Source: Paragorgia papillata
Taxonomy: Eukaryota; Cnidaria; Anthozoa; Scleralcyonacea; Coralliidae
Assembly: GCA_035771165.1 (NCBI GenBank)
Contig: JAWNZC010000337.1
Span: 6,663,501-6,727,500, forward strand
DNA length: 64,000 nucleotides
Direction of reading: 5' to 3'
Below the pieces are notes generated by a model. It did not search any database, was not told where the DNA came from, and saw only the letters and a list, made by a program, of their open reading frames with translations. Shown here piece after piece: positions 1 to 12,009 of this stretch; position 1 is the stretch's first letter, and every line of letters starts with the position of its first letter. The position numbers were made by a program, and so were the translations under genes.

Positions 1-77
1 GAAAACGTTCTGCTTAGAGTGCCGTGTGAACGCAACGGAGTTTTGTGACTTTTTAGCGCCGTTTTCAAAAGTTTAAA

Positions 78-885
78 TTTAGTAGACAAAAAATATGTCA
101 GTCAACTACGTAAAGATATAAGTTTGTTATAAAGAAATCAGCAAAAATGAAGCCGGATATTCGAACAGAATCATCGTTTCAGAATTTAAAAGCAAAAAAC
201 TTCGACAGAAATTTAATTGAATGAACAAAAGATTGTTTTGAGCTTTTTTGTTTCACTTACGTAACTTTCACAATTAGAGCACAGTCGCCATTTTGAAATT
301 TGCCGCCAAATGACATGTTGTTCGTGTGAAGCCTCTGGTGCGAAGCTTATTTTTCTAGCTGATGGCCGCCGCTAGCCGCCCAATTGTTCGTCCTTTACAG
401 TTTTATATATAGTTTATGATAAATATAATAAATATTACCGGTGAAATATCCACAATTTTGTAAAATGTCCAATCATGATCATCGTTTGTTTCTTGTTCAT
501 ATTTCTCAGGCTCCGCGTCGTTAGTGGTGAGTTGACAATTTTGTTCGTCTTTCTTGTTTGCTGCTCTGTAATTAATACCAGCGCATATTTCATTATGAAG
601 ACATTGCTGACCACAGTCCATCATGGAGTGCACTTTGTAGCTTGATAAAACATCGGATGTCAAACGACCTGATCCTTAATTACAAAAAGAAATTAATTAT
701 AGAAGGTTATCAAAACTATATATACATGCATAGTATAAAATAGAGCACAATCCGAATATGAACAGATGTTAAAAAACCAGAGATATGGATCAAATACAAC
801 TGAGACAAAATTAAAGATGAAATGGTTATATTCTTTTCGTCTAATGATGATTTTGAAATAAATCGGAATATAACCATTTCATGAT
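78..885. repeat. Duplicated PAN-exon region, copy 1
   Basis: This stretch matches 18,023-18,785 in the same orientation, including the PAN exon, its downstream flank and a short AT-rich hairpin near 800-880. Differences are small indels and substitutions, so this looks like a segmental or tandem gene duplication rather than a transposon. Copy 1 keeps an intact splice acceptor and exon; copy 2 does not. Read by eye; the boundaries are approximate. Confidence 0.8.
439..668 (-). CDS. Exon 2 of secreted PAN/Apple-domain gene
   Basis: The exon encodes about 76 residues with the cysteine pattern of a PAN/Apple module: MDCGQQCLHNEICAGINYR, then a later Cys in NCQL, ending WTFYK. PAN modules bind carbohydrate or protein ligands in secreted or surface proteins. 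A splice acceptor (CAG) lies just upstream at 669-671, and a GTAATA donor follows the codons for DISP at 438-433. The phase (1 in, 0 out) matches the signal-peptide exon at 5,157-5,280, whose final G completes the first codon here. Transcription is leftward and further exons would lie beyond base 1. The domain call is mine from the sequence; the ligand is unknown. Confidence 0.75.
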
Positions 886-1317
886 ATCAAGGCAGTCAGG
901 CAGACGCCAGCATCCGTTATTAGGAACACGCGTCATAAAAATGCAACAAATTAAACTCGCAAGGCGGGAGCCCCGCCCCTATATTAGTTAGTATTAATGA
1001 CAGCTAAAAACGCTTTCTAAGCGGCATACGCATAAAACTTTGAAGTAGTCTGAAGAATTTATTCTTTTATATCAATCGTGAGCGAGCTGAATCCGAAAAA
1101 CATATTGCATGCAATTTGATTGACTGCGTGAGCAGGCAGTTTTTCGCAAAGAGATATATCTCTTTTTTACAATTGAGCATTTATAGTGATGAGTTAATCG
1201 ATTTTCTTAACTATTTTGCTTGACACTGGCGAAAATATATTTGGACATATAAAGCTATTACTATACAATGAGTTATTTAAATTAATATGCCAATGCTTCT
1301 GACAATTGTGTGGCCTG

Positions 1318-1705
1318 CGCTAAACGTCGCACAATAGACGAATTTAAGTGTCACGAATTTAATTGCTTGAATTTTGTTCGTCGAATCTGCCACGTATAAC
1401 TCGATTAAAATCGACGCAAGAATTAAATTCGTCAGACAGATAATAAATTATGTAACGATAATGCGTGTTCAAGTTACACGACGAATTATCGTCGCGTCGA
1501 ATTAAATGTTTCACTTCTGTCGGTGACAATTCAGCGCCATGCTTTCAAGGAATCGTTTTCAGGTTCAACGCGTCCAAGTCAAACCAATTAAATTCGACTG
1601 AAATTCGACGTTTAACTCGACGTCGCATTTACGTCGCATTACCAACAAATTTAATTCGAATTAAATTCGTATGAATTAAATTCGTCTATTGTTTGGCGTT
1701 TCTGG
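1318..1705. mobile_element. MITE with AT-rich TIRs in PAN-gene intron
   Basis: The ends read as inverted repeats around AATAGACGAATTTAA (left) and TTAAATTCGTCTATT (right), and the interior is built of repeated TCGAATTAAAT-like blocks on both strands. No coding capacity is credible. Consistent with a non-autonomous DNA transposon. The target-site duplication is not clear by eye. Confidence 0.55.
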
Positions 1706-1790
1706 TAGGCCTGAAAACAACAAATTGATGGAAGGAAAGCTGGGAAAACTGTAACAAAATAAAATTAACGATGCGACGCCATCAAGTTAT

Positions 1791-2353
1791 AAATAAAACG
1801 ACACTGAATTAAGTTGCCGTTAATTATTTATATATCGTTCCCATCATTGCGGGTATAGATAAGTAGATAACCGTCTCTTAATATAGATACGCTTTGTTAG
1901 TAGAACTAATTTCTCATAGACTGAAATACAATATACTAGAGATATGTTAACGCAACAACCTCTGATCTCGCCCTCTTTTACACGAATTTTTGTAAATACC
2001 TCTGATTAGAAAAACACCTTCGCGCGCTCTTTTTCATTGGGAACCTGAAATAACCGTTGGAACAATTCAAAATAATAAAATATAGTTTTGAAATTTTAAT
2101 TAAAGGATAATATTTGAAATAAAAATGTTTAACTGACATTTTTAAAGAAAAAGGTAATAAATAACAAAGAAATTTTTTTATTACAATATTCAGGAAAAAA
2201 AATTGAGATGAAGAAAAATGCAGGTTGCATCCACGGTTTGAACTCGACCATTGGGCGTGCCAACTGACGATGCATGTTACCACTGGTACAGACCACTGAC
2301 GCAAGCGTCGAAACATCAGTAAAATATTAGTGTTATATTTTACAGTTAGAGTA
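1791..2353. repeat. Tandem duplication, unit 1 (563 bp)
   Basis: Unit 1 starts at AAATAAAACGACACTGAATT and is repeated from 2,354 with a period of 563 bp, with only scattered substitutions and one-base indels. No gene is recognised inside; leftward ORFs in the two copies are parallel shadows of the same noncoding sequence. Related pieces with AACGCAACAACC occur near 5,370 and, inverted, near 52,800. Confidence 0.85.
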
Positions 2354-2920
2354 AAATAAAACGACACTGAATTAAGTTGCCGTTAATTATTTATATATCG
2401 CTCCCATCATTGCGGGTATAGATAAGTAGATAACCGTCTCCTAATATAGATACGCTTTGTTAGTAGAACTAATTTCTCATAGACTGAAATACAATATACT
2501 AGAGATATGTTAACGCAACAACCTCTGATCTCGCCCTCTTTTACACGAATTTTTGTAAATACCTCTGATTAGAAAAACACCTTCGCGCGCTCTTTTTCAT
2601 TGGGAACCTGAAATAACCGTGGGAACAATTCAAAATAATAAAATATAGTTTTGAAATTTTAATTAAAGGATAATATTTGAAATAAAAATTGTTTAACTGT
2701 CATTTTTAAAGAAAAAGGTAATAAATAACAAAGAAATGTTTTTATTACAATATTCAGGAAAAAAAATTGAGATGAAGAAAAATGCAGGTTGCATCCACGG
2801 TTTGAATTCGACCATTGCGCGTGCGAACTGACGATGCATGTTACCACTGGTACAGACCACTGACACAAGCGTCGAAACATCAGTAAAATATTAGTGTTAT
2901 ATTTTACAGTTAGAGTAAAA
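2354..2920. repeat. Tandem duplication, unit 2
   Basis: Second copy of the 563-bp unit. Near identity over the full length implies recent duplication by unequal exchange or replication slippage. The repeated unit ends in the ACAGTTAGAGTAAAATA block. Confidence 0.85.
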
Positions 2921-3697
2921 TATTTGCATTTTTCAAAGGCATTGGACATCTGCCTGGCTGCCACGGCTATATTCATGTTATGGCATTTCAAATTCATTAA
3001 TTTAGAATAGGAGAAACAAATTTCGTCTCAAAATCTGAAGTGTTAAAACTGTTTTCACCTGAAAAAACTGTTTTCATGCAGTCTTTACATCTGTAATATT
3101 TCAACATGCAGGATTTATATGTTTAACAGACGAAAAATTGCCCCTTCACCGATTCTTATGCCAAATTATAAACAAGACATGCCAAGTTTTACAACTGGTT
3201 TTACCATAAGAAAAATATTTAAAAGGAGATAAGACGGCAGCCAACAACGGGCAAACGAAAACATAACGGATACGTTTAAAATACTTTAAGGACACACGAA
3301 ATCGAAAACAAAATTACTGTAACATGTAGTGACGGAATATATTAAAAACAGGGAAAGTCGAACTGCGCTAGCATTGCTACTAAATGTTCGTGATTTAATA
3401 CCGAAAGCGGTATTAAATCACAAACGTTTTTTTCTTTAAGAAAAAATCGTTCTGAAAATGATTTTGCAATATAGCGACGGTTTTTCCCCGTCATATTACT
3501 GAAAAAATAATTTAAATGTTTAAGTAAATGACATATTTGTAAAGTGAAATAAATATTTTTAAACTCAGTGTCTCCTGTTATTCTTGTCGTCCAAACTTGC
3601 CCATGTGCTTAATCCTTAATGAGTTTTTCTCTGGTGTTCGGCCCTACGCCCGGGCTCGGGGATTATATAATTTAAGCGCTTTTCTGCGGTCAGCTAT

Positions 3698-3940
3698 GGC
3701 TACGTCCAAACGTATCCGGATTTTTTTGAAAACGCAAGTTTTTTTTTATCCGTTTTCAAAAAAATCCGCGTCCGCATGAGAACAGGAAAACGGCGTTTTC
3801 AAAAGGTTCCACTTGGTAGACCGTCCTTGAAAAGTTCCGTTTTTGATAACCGCTTCGTCGTTTACGTGTGGACGGAAGGCCAATCCGTAACAAAAAAGTT
3901 GCGTTTTCAATTATATCTGGATACGTGTGGACGTACAGCC
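3698..3940. mobile_element. MITE, ~243 bp, GGCTACGTCC termini
   Basis: The left end GGCTACGTCCAAACGTATCC and the right end, read in reverse (GGCTGTACGTCCACACGTAT), form terminal inverted repeats, flanked by a 3-bp direct TAT. The interior holds CGTTTTCAAAA-type repeats. The 3-bp target suggests a PIF/Harbinger-like non-autonomous element. The ORFs across it are not credible genes. Confidence 0.6.
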
Positions 3941-4529
3941 TATAAGCTGTTCAATGAATAAAAACCATCTACTGCATGACCAAATGAAATAGACATTTAT
4001 AGCAAAACAAATATATACTCTTCTCTTTTATATTATATAGACATGGCTAAGAGTTCCCTTTGTTCTGAAGCCAGTGGAAATTAACCAGTATGATAAAGCA
4101 GTCAATCAACAGAAGCGAACCCAAACTCTATCTCAATTAACACAACAGCTGGACCTGTCATCGTAAAGAATATAGAAAACGTTCGTGATATCGATGAATA
4201 ATGAATAGTAAAGATTATGTGAAATAAATATATACTAAAAATTTCCGAAATTTTTCAAACCAGTAAAGTTGTAGCAAGGTTGTGGTTAATTTAAATCGTA
4301 ACCGCGTTCATCATAACGTTCTGACGACGTATATAGCGGGGTCGACAAAATCACCCTGTCAGAACGTTGTATGGCAACGTTTTCACAACGTAAGTCAAAC
4401 GTACCTTGGGTCCACCAAATATAACACACATCTTACATAGTCTACTGCTTTTGAAAGCGTGTAGACATGTCAACATTTCCAGCCGATCGGTTTTCAGCGA
4501 TTGAGATACCAGGCGGAAAACGTAGTCGG

Positions 4530-4799
4530 GTGATAAATATTATTGCGCAGCAGATAACTTTTAAAAATACCATATCAAACACGAATACTTTGAGAGAAGG
4601 TTAAAATAATTTAATAAAAACTAACATTTCGTAACTTCACGAGTAACATCATCAGATTAAATCTTTATCACTGTGACGATGTTACTCGTGAAGTGACGAA
4701 ACGTTAGTTGTTTTTTTTAATATTTAACCCTCTCTCAATGTATTCGTGTTGTGGTATTTTTAAAAGTTATCTGCTGGGCAATACTAAATATTTATCACT
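4530..4799. mobile_element. Foldback element (palindrome, arms ~125 bp)
   Basis: The sequence from GTGATAAATATTATTGCGCA is repeated in inverted order at the right end (TGCTGGGCAATACTAAATA then TTTATCAC). The arms continue through AGATAACTTTTAAAAATACC and CGAGTAACATC to a short centre near 4,665. Such a palindrome is most simply a foldback-type MITE in the PAN-gene intron. The ORF inside is an artefact of the repeat. Confidence 0.65.
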
Positions 4800-5156
4800 C
4801 GATCGGTTTTCTTTTTATGACAAAATATTAAAATTATCTATAGTTAGGCTGGTTTTCTCCCTTAAATTAATGAGTATTAAAATGATCTAGATTCTAGTGT
4901 ACACGCTGAAAAGTAGTACATGCTGTATATAAGACGTGTATCATGTTACCCTTGACCAACAAAAATACTGGTAGAAGTCATGTATCAAGAATAGAAAGAT
5001 ACGTTTATGAAATTAAACAAAAAACTAACTCGCGAATCGCCATTTTAGTTTTTAATTTCTAACTTGTTTTAAACAGCTAGTAACTAGTCACTGCAAAGTC
5101 AACCATAATTATATAGCATTGCTGTTAGTGCAGTAATAAAAAGATTTTAGACTTAC

Positions 5157-5280
5157 CACTTGTTACTCGACGAAACACACCTTGTCTTTGGAACTGGTCT
5201 GCCATACAAGATGAAAAAGCGATCATCAAAAACAGCAAACTACTCCACACAAACGACGTTGAAGAAGACGCACGAGACAT
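5157..5280 (-). CDS. Exon 1 (signal peptide) of PAN-domain gene
   Basis: An ATG at 5,280-5,278 opens a 41-codon reading frame, MSRASSSTSFVWSSLLFLMI and onward, with a polar N-terminus, a hydrophobic core and a likely cleavage after the Ser-Cys-Met-Ala stretch. That is a classical secretory signal peptide. The frame runs into a GTAAGT donor at 5,156 in phase 1, the phase required by the PAN exon acceptor at 669. The reading frame is conserved across the ~4.5-kb intron, so the two together form the start of a secreted protein. The exon is too short for a simple ORF scan. An alternative, that this is an isolated exon of another gene, is less likely given the phase match. Confidence 0.7.
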
Positions 5281-7594
5281 ATTGTCGTTTTTCACACTTG
5301 GTTGCCCTTCGGCTCAATATATAGACAACTATATATAAATAATTAAAATACACTAGAAATACACAAACGCAACAACCCCTCGCCCGCTTTTAATACGTTA
5401 AATATACATAAATACCCCCCCCCCCCCCCGATTAAACTGTTTTTGTATACAAATATAAACCCCTGGCCTCCTTTACATCCTGTTTTATCACTTTTATGAA
5501 TGTAGTTTTTCTATTATTGACAAATTTCCAAAGAAATGTTTTATTCCAAAATAATAAAGCAGTGGCTGAGGAAAAAATTGTGTCACGACCTAATAGCACC
5601 AGAAACTGATAGCAAAAACAAACAATAATTACAGACGCTTATATCAAGGTGCCTATTAAACTGTTTGAATATGATTCCTCATGTTCCAAATATAATGTTG
5701 AACCTCAAAGAAAAACATCAGAACAGAAAAAAACGTAGGTAACCGAGCCTGAAAACTATAGGTATAAGAGAGGAAAAACTAACCAGGGAAGAACTATAAT
5801 GCAAAGTTTCACTCGAACCATGGAAAAAACGGCTGAGAAAATGTATATTATTTGACAAGATTTTTGCTGTTTTAACTGAGTTTAATACTTAAAAGGTTTT
5901 GGATATATACCGATTCTAATCAGCTAAAGAAAGCTGGTAAGTTAAATACGAATCACTGCTTACCGATAAATTTTCTTTTGGCTCTTCTCAGATGCTGCAA
6001 ACACTGCCATACGGGCTACGGCGTTTGGTTTCCTTTGTTTTCTCGTTCTGTTCTTAGCAAAAAGCAATCAATTCTCTTCAAAATCTGAAAAGCTGTTTGT
6101 GTTGATGTTCCTTTCAATTCATTGTTCTCTCTCGAGCCAAGATATATCAGTCCATAAGTCTTTTGCTGGCTTTAAACAGACACACGAAGAAACATCTTTT
6201 TGTTTTTTCAGTCACATTTGGCGGCATCTTTTCCGATCTTTATAGCAATTTTTCATGCTTTTTCAATGGTTTCTAGTCGTGTTTCATATTGTTTGGTTCA
6301 TCCCACTGCAACATCTCTTCTTAGCTTTCCTTTATCGGTCATTTGTAAACCAATTTTTCTGACAAAGATTTTGTTCCGCTTGAGCCACGAAAGTTGGCGA
6401 TTTGATGGAAATATATATATATACATATAAACATCTCGCAGAATTTCTTTCCCCTTCGCGTGTAATTTCGCGTGTAAGTGGACTCCACGCACGTCGAGAT
6501 TAGCACCCTCACCCGGGCTCAGGGCCTTCGGCCCTCCGCCCAGGCTCGGGGATTAATAAGGTAACTTTACAAACAAAAATAACTTTTAATTATATCTAGC
6601 ACGCATGAAACTTCAATCAAACATTAAGTGTTGTGCATACAGTACAGCCATTTGCGTTCAAGCGTAAACTACAAACATTTTCGCGTGTTTTCTAACGTTT
6701 AGAACCAGCTGTTTACCGTTAAAAGCAGGGATCATTTTACGCCATAAATTAATACAATGCCAGCGCCAAAAGTATTGGTTATGTGGGCGTAACTGTCATG
6801 TTTGGATAAGCCTGAAATACGTTTCATTGTTTCAAGATAGGTGAATGCACGTTCGAATTGTATGTTTGCGTAAAGACTATATGGCTGGAAATGCTAGGTC
6901 GGATTAGAAATAATCATACCGGTGACAACATGACAACAAAAGAAATTCCCGCAAACATGATATTACAAAGGAATAGCTAATACACATATCTTAATGCTAT
7001 GATTACACTTGGGACTACAAATTATTCAACTCCTTGTTTTTGTTGAAAAATACAATTGTACTTGGGTCGTCGTAATTGCGTTCGTGTTGGGCATGCTTGA
7101 GGTCCCTAATGGCTCACGGGAAGGCGCACGGAAATGCAGATAGATTTTATCGCGAACCAGATGTCGTCAGTGTCACTATAGTTTGGCTGGAAAGACGAAA
7201 CGAGCAAGTCCCTAGCTTCAGATGACACGTGGGAATGGGATCAGGGGTGTAACGTCTAAGTTTTACTGACGAACACGTGGCCGTGGACGCTCCTCCGGAG
7301 AAAAGTATCTAGGCACGAGGTTATATATACATACGAAATCCACCGTTATAGCTTCATGTTTTAATGTTTATATTCAACATAAACACCTTTATCATGCATA
7401 ATTACATGCATATCACTAAATAAGTGTATCGTTGGTTGCAACTTGCGATCCTATAACTCCGCTATAAGTCTATAAGTATAACAGTTAGTCATTGTAAATC
7501 TACAAATACAATGCACTGTATTTTCAATCACAAGACAGTGTAGTAAATCATAAAAAAGTACAAAACGCGCATGCTGCATGCATGCATTATCGTT
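5281..7594. other. Intergenic, repeat-rich, no gene seen
   Basis: Upstream of the signal-peptide exon. The stretch contains a poly-C run near 5,407-5,428, a short TA run near 6,412, and a GGCCTTCGGCCCTCCGCCCAG block near 6,510-6,550 that resembles 3,640-3,660. ORFs of 60-80 codons overlap on both strands without domain features, and I credit none. Confidence 0.5.
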
Positions 7595-10150
7595 TTAAAT
7601 TTTAACTTTCCTAGTCTTACATATGGACCACGAGTCGGCAAGTTTATCCAGGTCAAGGCAGTCCAAAATGTCATTTGCACTGGATAAAATAATTAAGTCG
7701 TCAAGACGATCTTCTTTCATTGTCGATCCCAGATAGTTCTTTACCAGCCTTAACTTGCTGAAGGAACGTTCATTGCTTGCGACGGATACTGGAATGGTCA
7801 ACGCTAATTGGTAAGCTTTAGCAAGGCTTGGGTGAAAACGTTGCTTCCCGAGGAGACACTTTGCTGCATCCCGTAAATTCTTTGCACCATGGCCACTCTT
7901 TTCGATGTCATTTCCCATCATTTCGATGTCTTCCAACAATGCATCGGGATCTTTCAAGTCATTGGGAAATGTTGCACCCAACTTGTCGACTTGTTGCTTG
8001 GTGCACTTTGCTACTTTTTGTGGTAGCAACACGGTCACGGGAAGGACAATGCTCGACAAATATTTGTTAATATCGTCGATATCTGAAACTAGACGGTAAA
8101 CTACTTTAAACATCTCCTGTCTGTAGTGCTGGCTGAATAACGGTACGTTAGCATTGTCTGTGTTCTCGTCAATGCGTATGGGTGGTCTTCGCCGACGATG
8201 GTTTTTGAAAATTCGTACTCAGCATCAATGCCAAATGACTTGCATTTCTCTGCAGCTACTGCGACAATGCCGTCTAGACCAAGATCATCTTCACGTATAC
8301 GAAGCATAGCATCAGTCGCGTTTGGCGTATAACATCTAGGCTGGCAAGGATATCTTGATCAATTTCTTGAACCTCAAGAACGACGATCTTCGTTTTGTAC
8401 ATGATGTTCTTCATGAACAATGTGCTTAAATAAAACTCGAACGACTTTATCCTGTCCAAAAAATTCGAAGCAGTTCTTCGAGCATCACGATCACCGTCCT
8501 CAGAATTTTTTATGTCATCGAGGATGTCAATTAAAATTTCGTAGCTGGCCCATACTGCTTTAATAGACTCAGCCCTACCAATCCAACGCATTTTAGCGAG
8601 ATTCTTCATTATGAGCCCTTCTTGTAAAGTGTCGATATTTTTCTTTAATTTACCAAAACGACTTGTACTCTTCGTCAGAAAGTTATATAACTCTTGCAAT
8701 GTGGTAAAGAACTCAGTCCTCTATCATCAACGAAGCTTTACATGAATGCTCGACGCAGAGATTTGTTTTATGCCCCAGACACGTGATGTAGGGAATTGTC
8801 CGCCCTATACGCTCGCTTAACTTAGCTTGAGCTCCGTTGTATGCCCCAGACATAGAAGCAGTCGTGTCGTAGCACTGGAATCGTACGCCTACGAGAGGAA
8901 TCTGTAAATCTTTCAACATATTGATGACTTTTTCAGCAAAACCGTCGCCTGTTTTGTCGTTAATTTCCGATATCTTCAAAAGTCGTTCTTGAATTTGAAA
9001 CTGCTCATCAACTTAGCGGATTATTAGGGAAATTTGATCCACGTGACTAACATCAGGCGTTGTATCGGCCATTACTGCGTAGACACAAGATGAATGTATT
9101 TGGTCTATTAAGATTTTGCGAGTTTCATGGCCTAAGATGTTAATAAACTCATTCTGTGAATGAGGACTCGAGTACGTAACACGGTATGGGCGGGAACGCG
9201 CGTTGGTCACCCAGTTTCTGAGAAATGGAACCCAACGTGCACGTGAAAGAAGGTTGACTAGTTGCTTGAAGTTTCCATTGACATCATCATCACCACCGCG
9301 AAACGCTAGAGCCTATCTTGATAAGTACCGGCAACAATCTAAAAGCACGTTTATGACTTTTCTGTTTTGTAGCCGTTTTTGTTCCTCTTGCGCCAGCAGT
9401 TCCTTTCCAGAACTACTAATCGCCACATCGACATGATTGCTTTTCTGCTTAAAATTTCCCAATCGTTCGGCTGCTAGTTTATGAGACGCACTGGTAAAAT
9501 GCTCCAGAAGTTTACCTTTTTCGCTTTTGCCACGGCTTTTCATCTTGTCCCAACGATTGACACCATCGCTTGACCAGTTGGTTTCTGCACTTGCTGATCC
9601 TGCGCCATCACCAAATAAACTGCAGGCAAAACAGTATCCTCTATCTAGTGAGGGACTGTATTCTAAATAAGGAAATGTCTCGTATACCATTTCGCGCTGA
9701 ATGCATTCTGCTTGGATTTCGAAATCACGTTATTGCACGGGTAATTTTCAAGAACTGGCTGGTAAGGTCCTTTGCATATCAAGAAATTTTTCTGTTGTTC
9801 ACAGAGTTGGGTCATTGCTCATAACGCAAGAGTCGGTTTGAACGGTTTCAGCGGCTGATTTTGAGGGCATTTTTTCTGCTTCATTTTCCATGGCTTCTTT
9901 AGTTGAACTGAGTAGGAAATGAGACTTCTCTTTCAATTCAGAGGCGAAATCTTCGACTGACGACATAAATACTTCTTCACAGTAACTTTGATCACCTTCA
10001 CCTGCAAATGATTCGCGCAGTATTTTTCCTTCTTCTAATAACTCGCGCGATGACCTCTCCTATCATGCCAGCTAGTTCATAGTCTGCTTTGACATTACCA
10101 GAAATTTGGGACATTTTGCGGCCACGTTCGTAGCCAGTGGTTACTCCCAT
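7595..10150 (-). pseudogene. Decayed hAT transposase, ZMYM1/DUF4371 type
   Basis: Leftward fragments in several frames line up in the order of a ZMYM1-like hAT transposase. First comes an acidic N-terminal part (about 10,150-9,820). Then a TTF-type zinc-finger segment with YCFACSLFGDG and WDKMKSRGKSEK (9,690-9,400). Then a DUF4371/RNase-H-like core with MADTTPDVSHVDQISLIIR (9,210-9,013) and GVRFQCYDTTASMSGAYNG (8,979-8,713). Last is the hAT C-terminal dimerisation region with SVASNERSFSKLRLVKNYLG (8,113-7,595). Frameshifts and stops separate the pieces, so it cannot make a full transposase. The core aspartates partly survive. It could instead be a dead domesticated ZMYM gene, but no introns are evident. 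Terminal repeats were not found by eye. Confidence 0.8.
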
Positions 10151-11104
10151 GATAATAATATACAGTAAATATTTTGCGAAAATGCAAACGGCTGCTAAGA
10201 ACAAAGATCGCCTCTGCTTTCAAAGTAAACAAACATGGCTGCAGGCTGCTCGAAAGAGAAGAGACCACCGTGGCTTCGTTGTTTGTCCTTCTCGCAGCTC
10301 AACTCCACGTTTAGACATAACGGCCTCCTGCTGATAAACGAAATCGGAGTTTCGACTGTGCATACAATCTGAGCCGGGATAAAACGTAGTTCGTTTATAA
10401 CATGAGGCTGAAGCAGCCGCAGTAAACATAACATTTCTGATTTCAGAAACTTTTTAATGCTTAGGTATTCTATAAGGATAAAATTTGCTTCTCAATTATC
10501 CTTGACAATAATCCTAAACGTAGTGTCTAAAAATAATGAACTCAAAACATGTAAAAATAGTCCCAGCCTATGTTATCTTCCCGTTATGTTTTAATAGACA
10601 CGATGTAATTTGCATAGGGGCCCAAATTGAAAAGGAAACTAATTTGCATGTGGGCCTAAATAAAACTACGATTTGGTGTATTGCTCAAACACACTGTAAA
10701 ACCAAGAAAGTTTAAAGGCTTTGGGAACCGCAATGTTGTTAGATACGGAGATATTTACGAGTTATATTAGCAGTTCGAACATTGCTAAATACATAGCAAG
10801 CTCCGCACTTTGCATCGTTCGCAAGGAAAGTGGTGTATTTGGCAGATTTGTATCGCATGTTTAGCAGGATTACTATGGCTTACATAACAGAATGAGTCAA
10901 ATAAGCAGCGTAAATAAATCGATGTTGGGAACCGGCTGTGTATTTTGGTAAGCGAACATTTTTTGTTATAACGTTTCCTTACTTAACTCTTAACAGGAAT
11001 CGAGCTCCGCAACCGAGAAGTCTATGTCCCTAGTAGGATAAATTTTAAAATTTACGATTTTACTGTATTATTCCTTATACGATTTGGCCGTCATGTTTAA
11101 TGGC

Positions 11105-11726
11105 CTATATGCGCCCGCGCGACGCCATCTTGTCCCAAATTTCTGGTAATGATAGCCGACGGATTTTGATGTCCACTCTCCGTCTGAGCCGTCTGGCCCG
11201 TCTCAGTAGAACTTCTACGATCACACGAGCTTTCGCTATCAGATGAACTATTAAAAGTTTCCTCATAGCATGTAGAAGTTTCCATGACAATTGTTTCTTC
11301 GAAATCGTCAATCTTTTTTCGCTTTTGTTGGCTATCGCTTGAACAGCTTTGTGATGTATGCTCATCATCAGATTCATGAAAATGGCGTTTAATACTCGAC
11401 GAACTGGGATGACGGACTGAAAAATCACTTTTCCGATCATCTGGTAATGTTGTTTCAGGATTCTCAGGCAGTTCAGTTCTTAGTAATAATTCTTAGTAAA
11501 CATCACCAGCGTCGGATAGCTCATCAGCCTCGGTCTCAAATGGATTCTTTGACTTTGGCGTGTATCGGTTTTTGCGCTCCTTTGGAGGCATTTTGACTGA
11601 ACTAGTAACAGTGTAATCCGCAGAGTTTACTTTTGAATAAATTCGTTTAAAACCTTTGTTAAACCTGATTTGATATGTCTGATGAATCTGACACCGTGAG
11701 TGGGAAACTGGAGTAACAATTGACAA
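11105..11726 (-). CDS. Ser/Glu-rich leftward reading frames, unknown
   Basis: A frame starting MPPKERKNRYTPKSKNPFE (from about 11,590) ends at a stop near 11,493. A Ser/Asp/Glu-rich frame with a basic QQKRKK patch follows on the same strand down to about 11,105. The composition resembles a disordered nuclear-protein segment, and the two parts could be one gene broken by a single change. The sequence CCAAATTTCTGGTAATG is shared, inverted, with the hAT transposase region near 10,100. I do not recognise the family; it could be transposon-derived or noncoding. Confidence 0.3.
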
Positions 11727-12009
11727 CTAACAACTAACAACTAACAAGATGTAAAATTTTATCGTGTGAAAATTACACGTGACCCGGAAATAAAGATTTT
11801 CCGCGTGGTCTCGATTTCATTCACCGGAAATACAAGCGTCTGCACGCAGGCTAATCCCACATTCCCACGCCTGCCAAGCGGATTAAATAAATCAAACATT
11901 TTTACAACTGGAAAACTTTAAACTGTGACTAAAAGTCATTTTTACCGACAACCAATTTTAATGTAGACGAACAGTTTACAGATAGCAGACAGGTCTATTT
12001 ATCACAAGG

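Noticed and set aside
1978..2997. Two similar leftward ORFs of 129 and 112 codons
   Set aside because: They similarly reflect the tandem 563-bp duplication; Phe/Leu-rich, no domain and no sign of selection visible.
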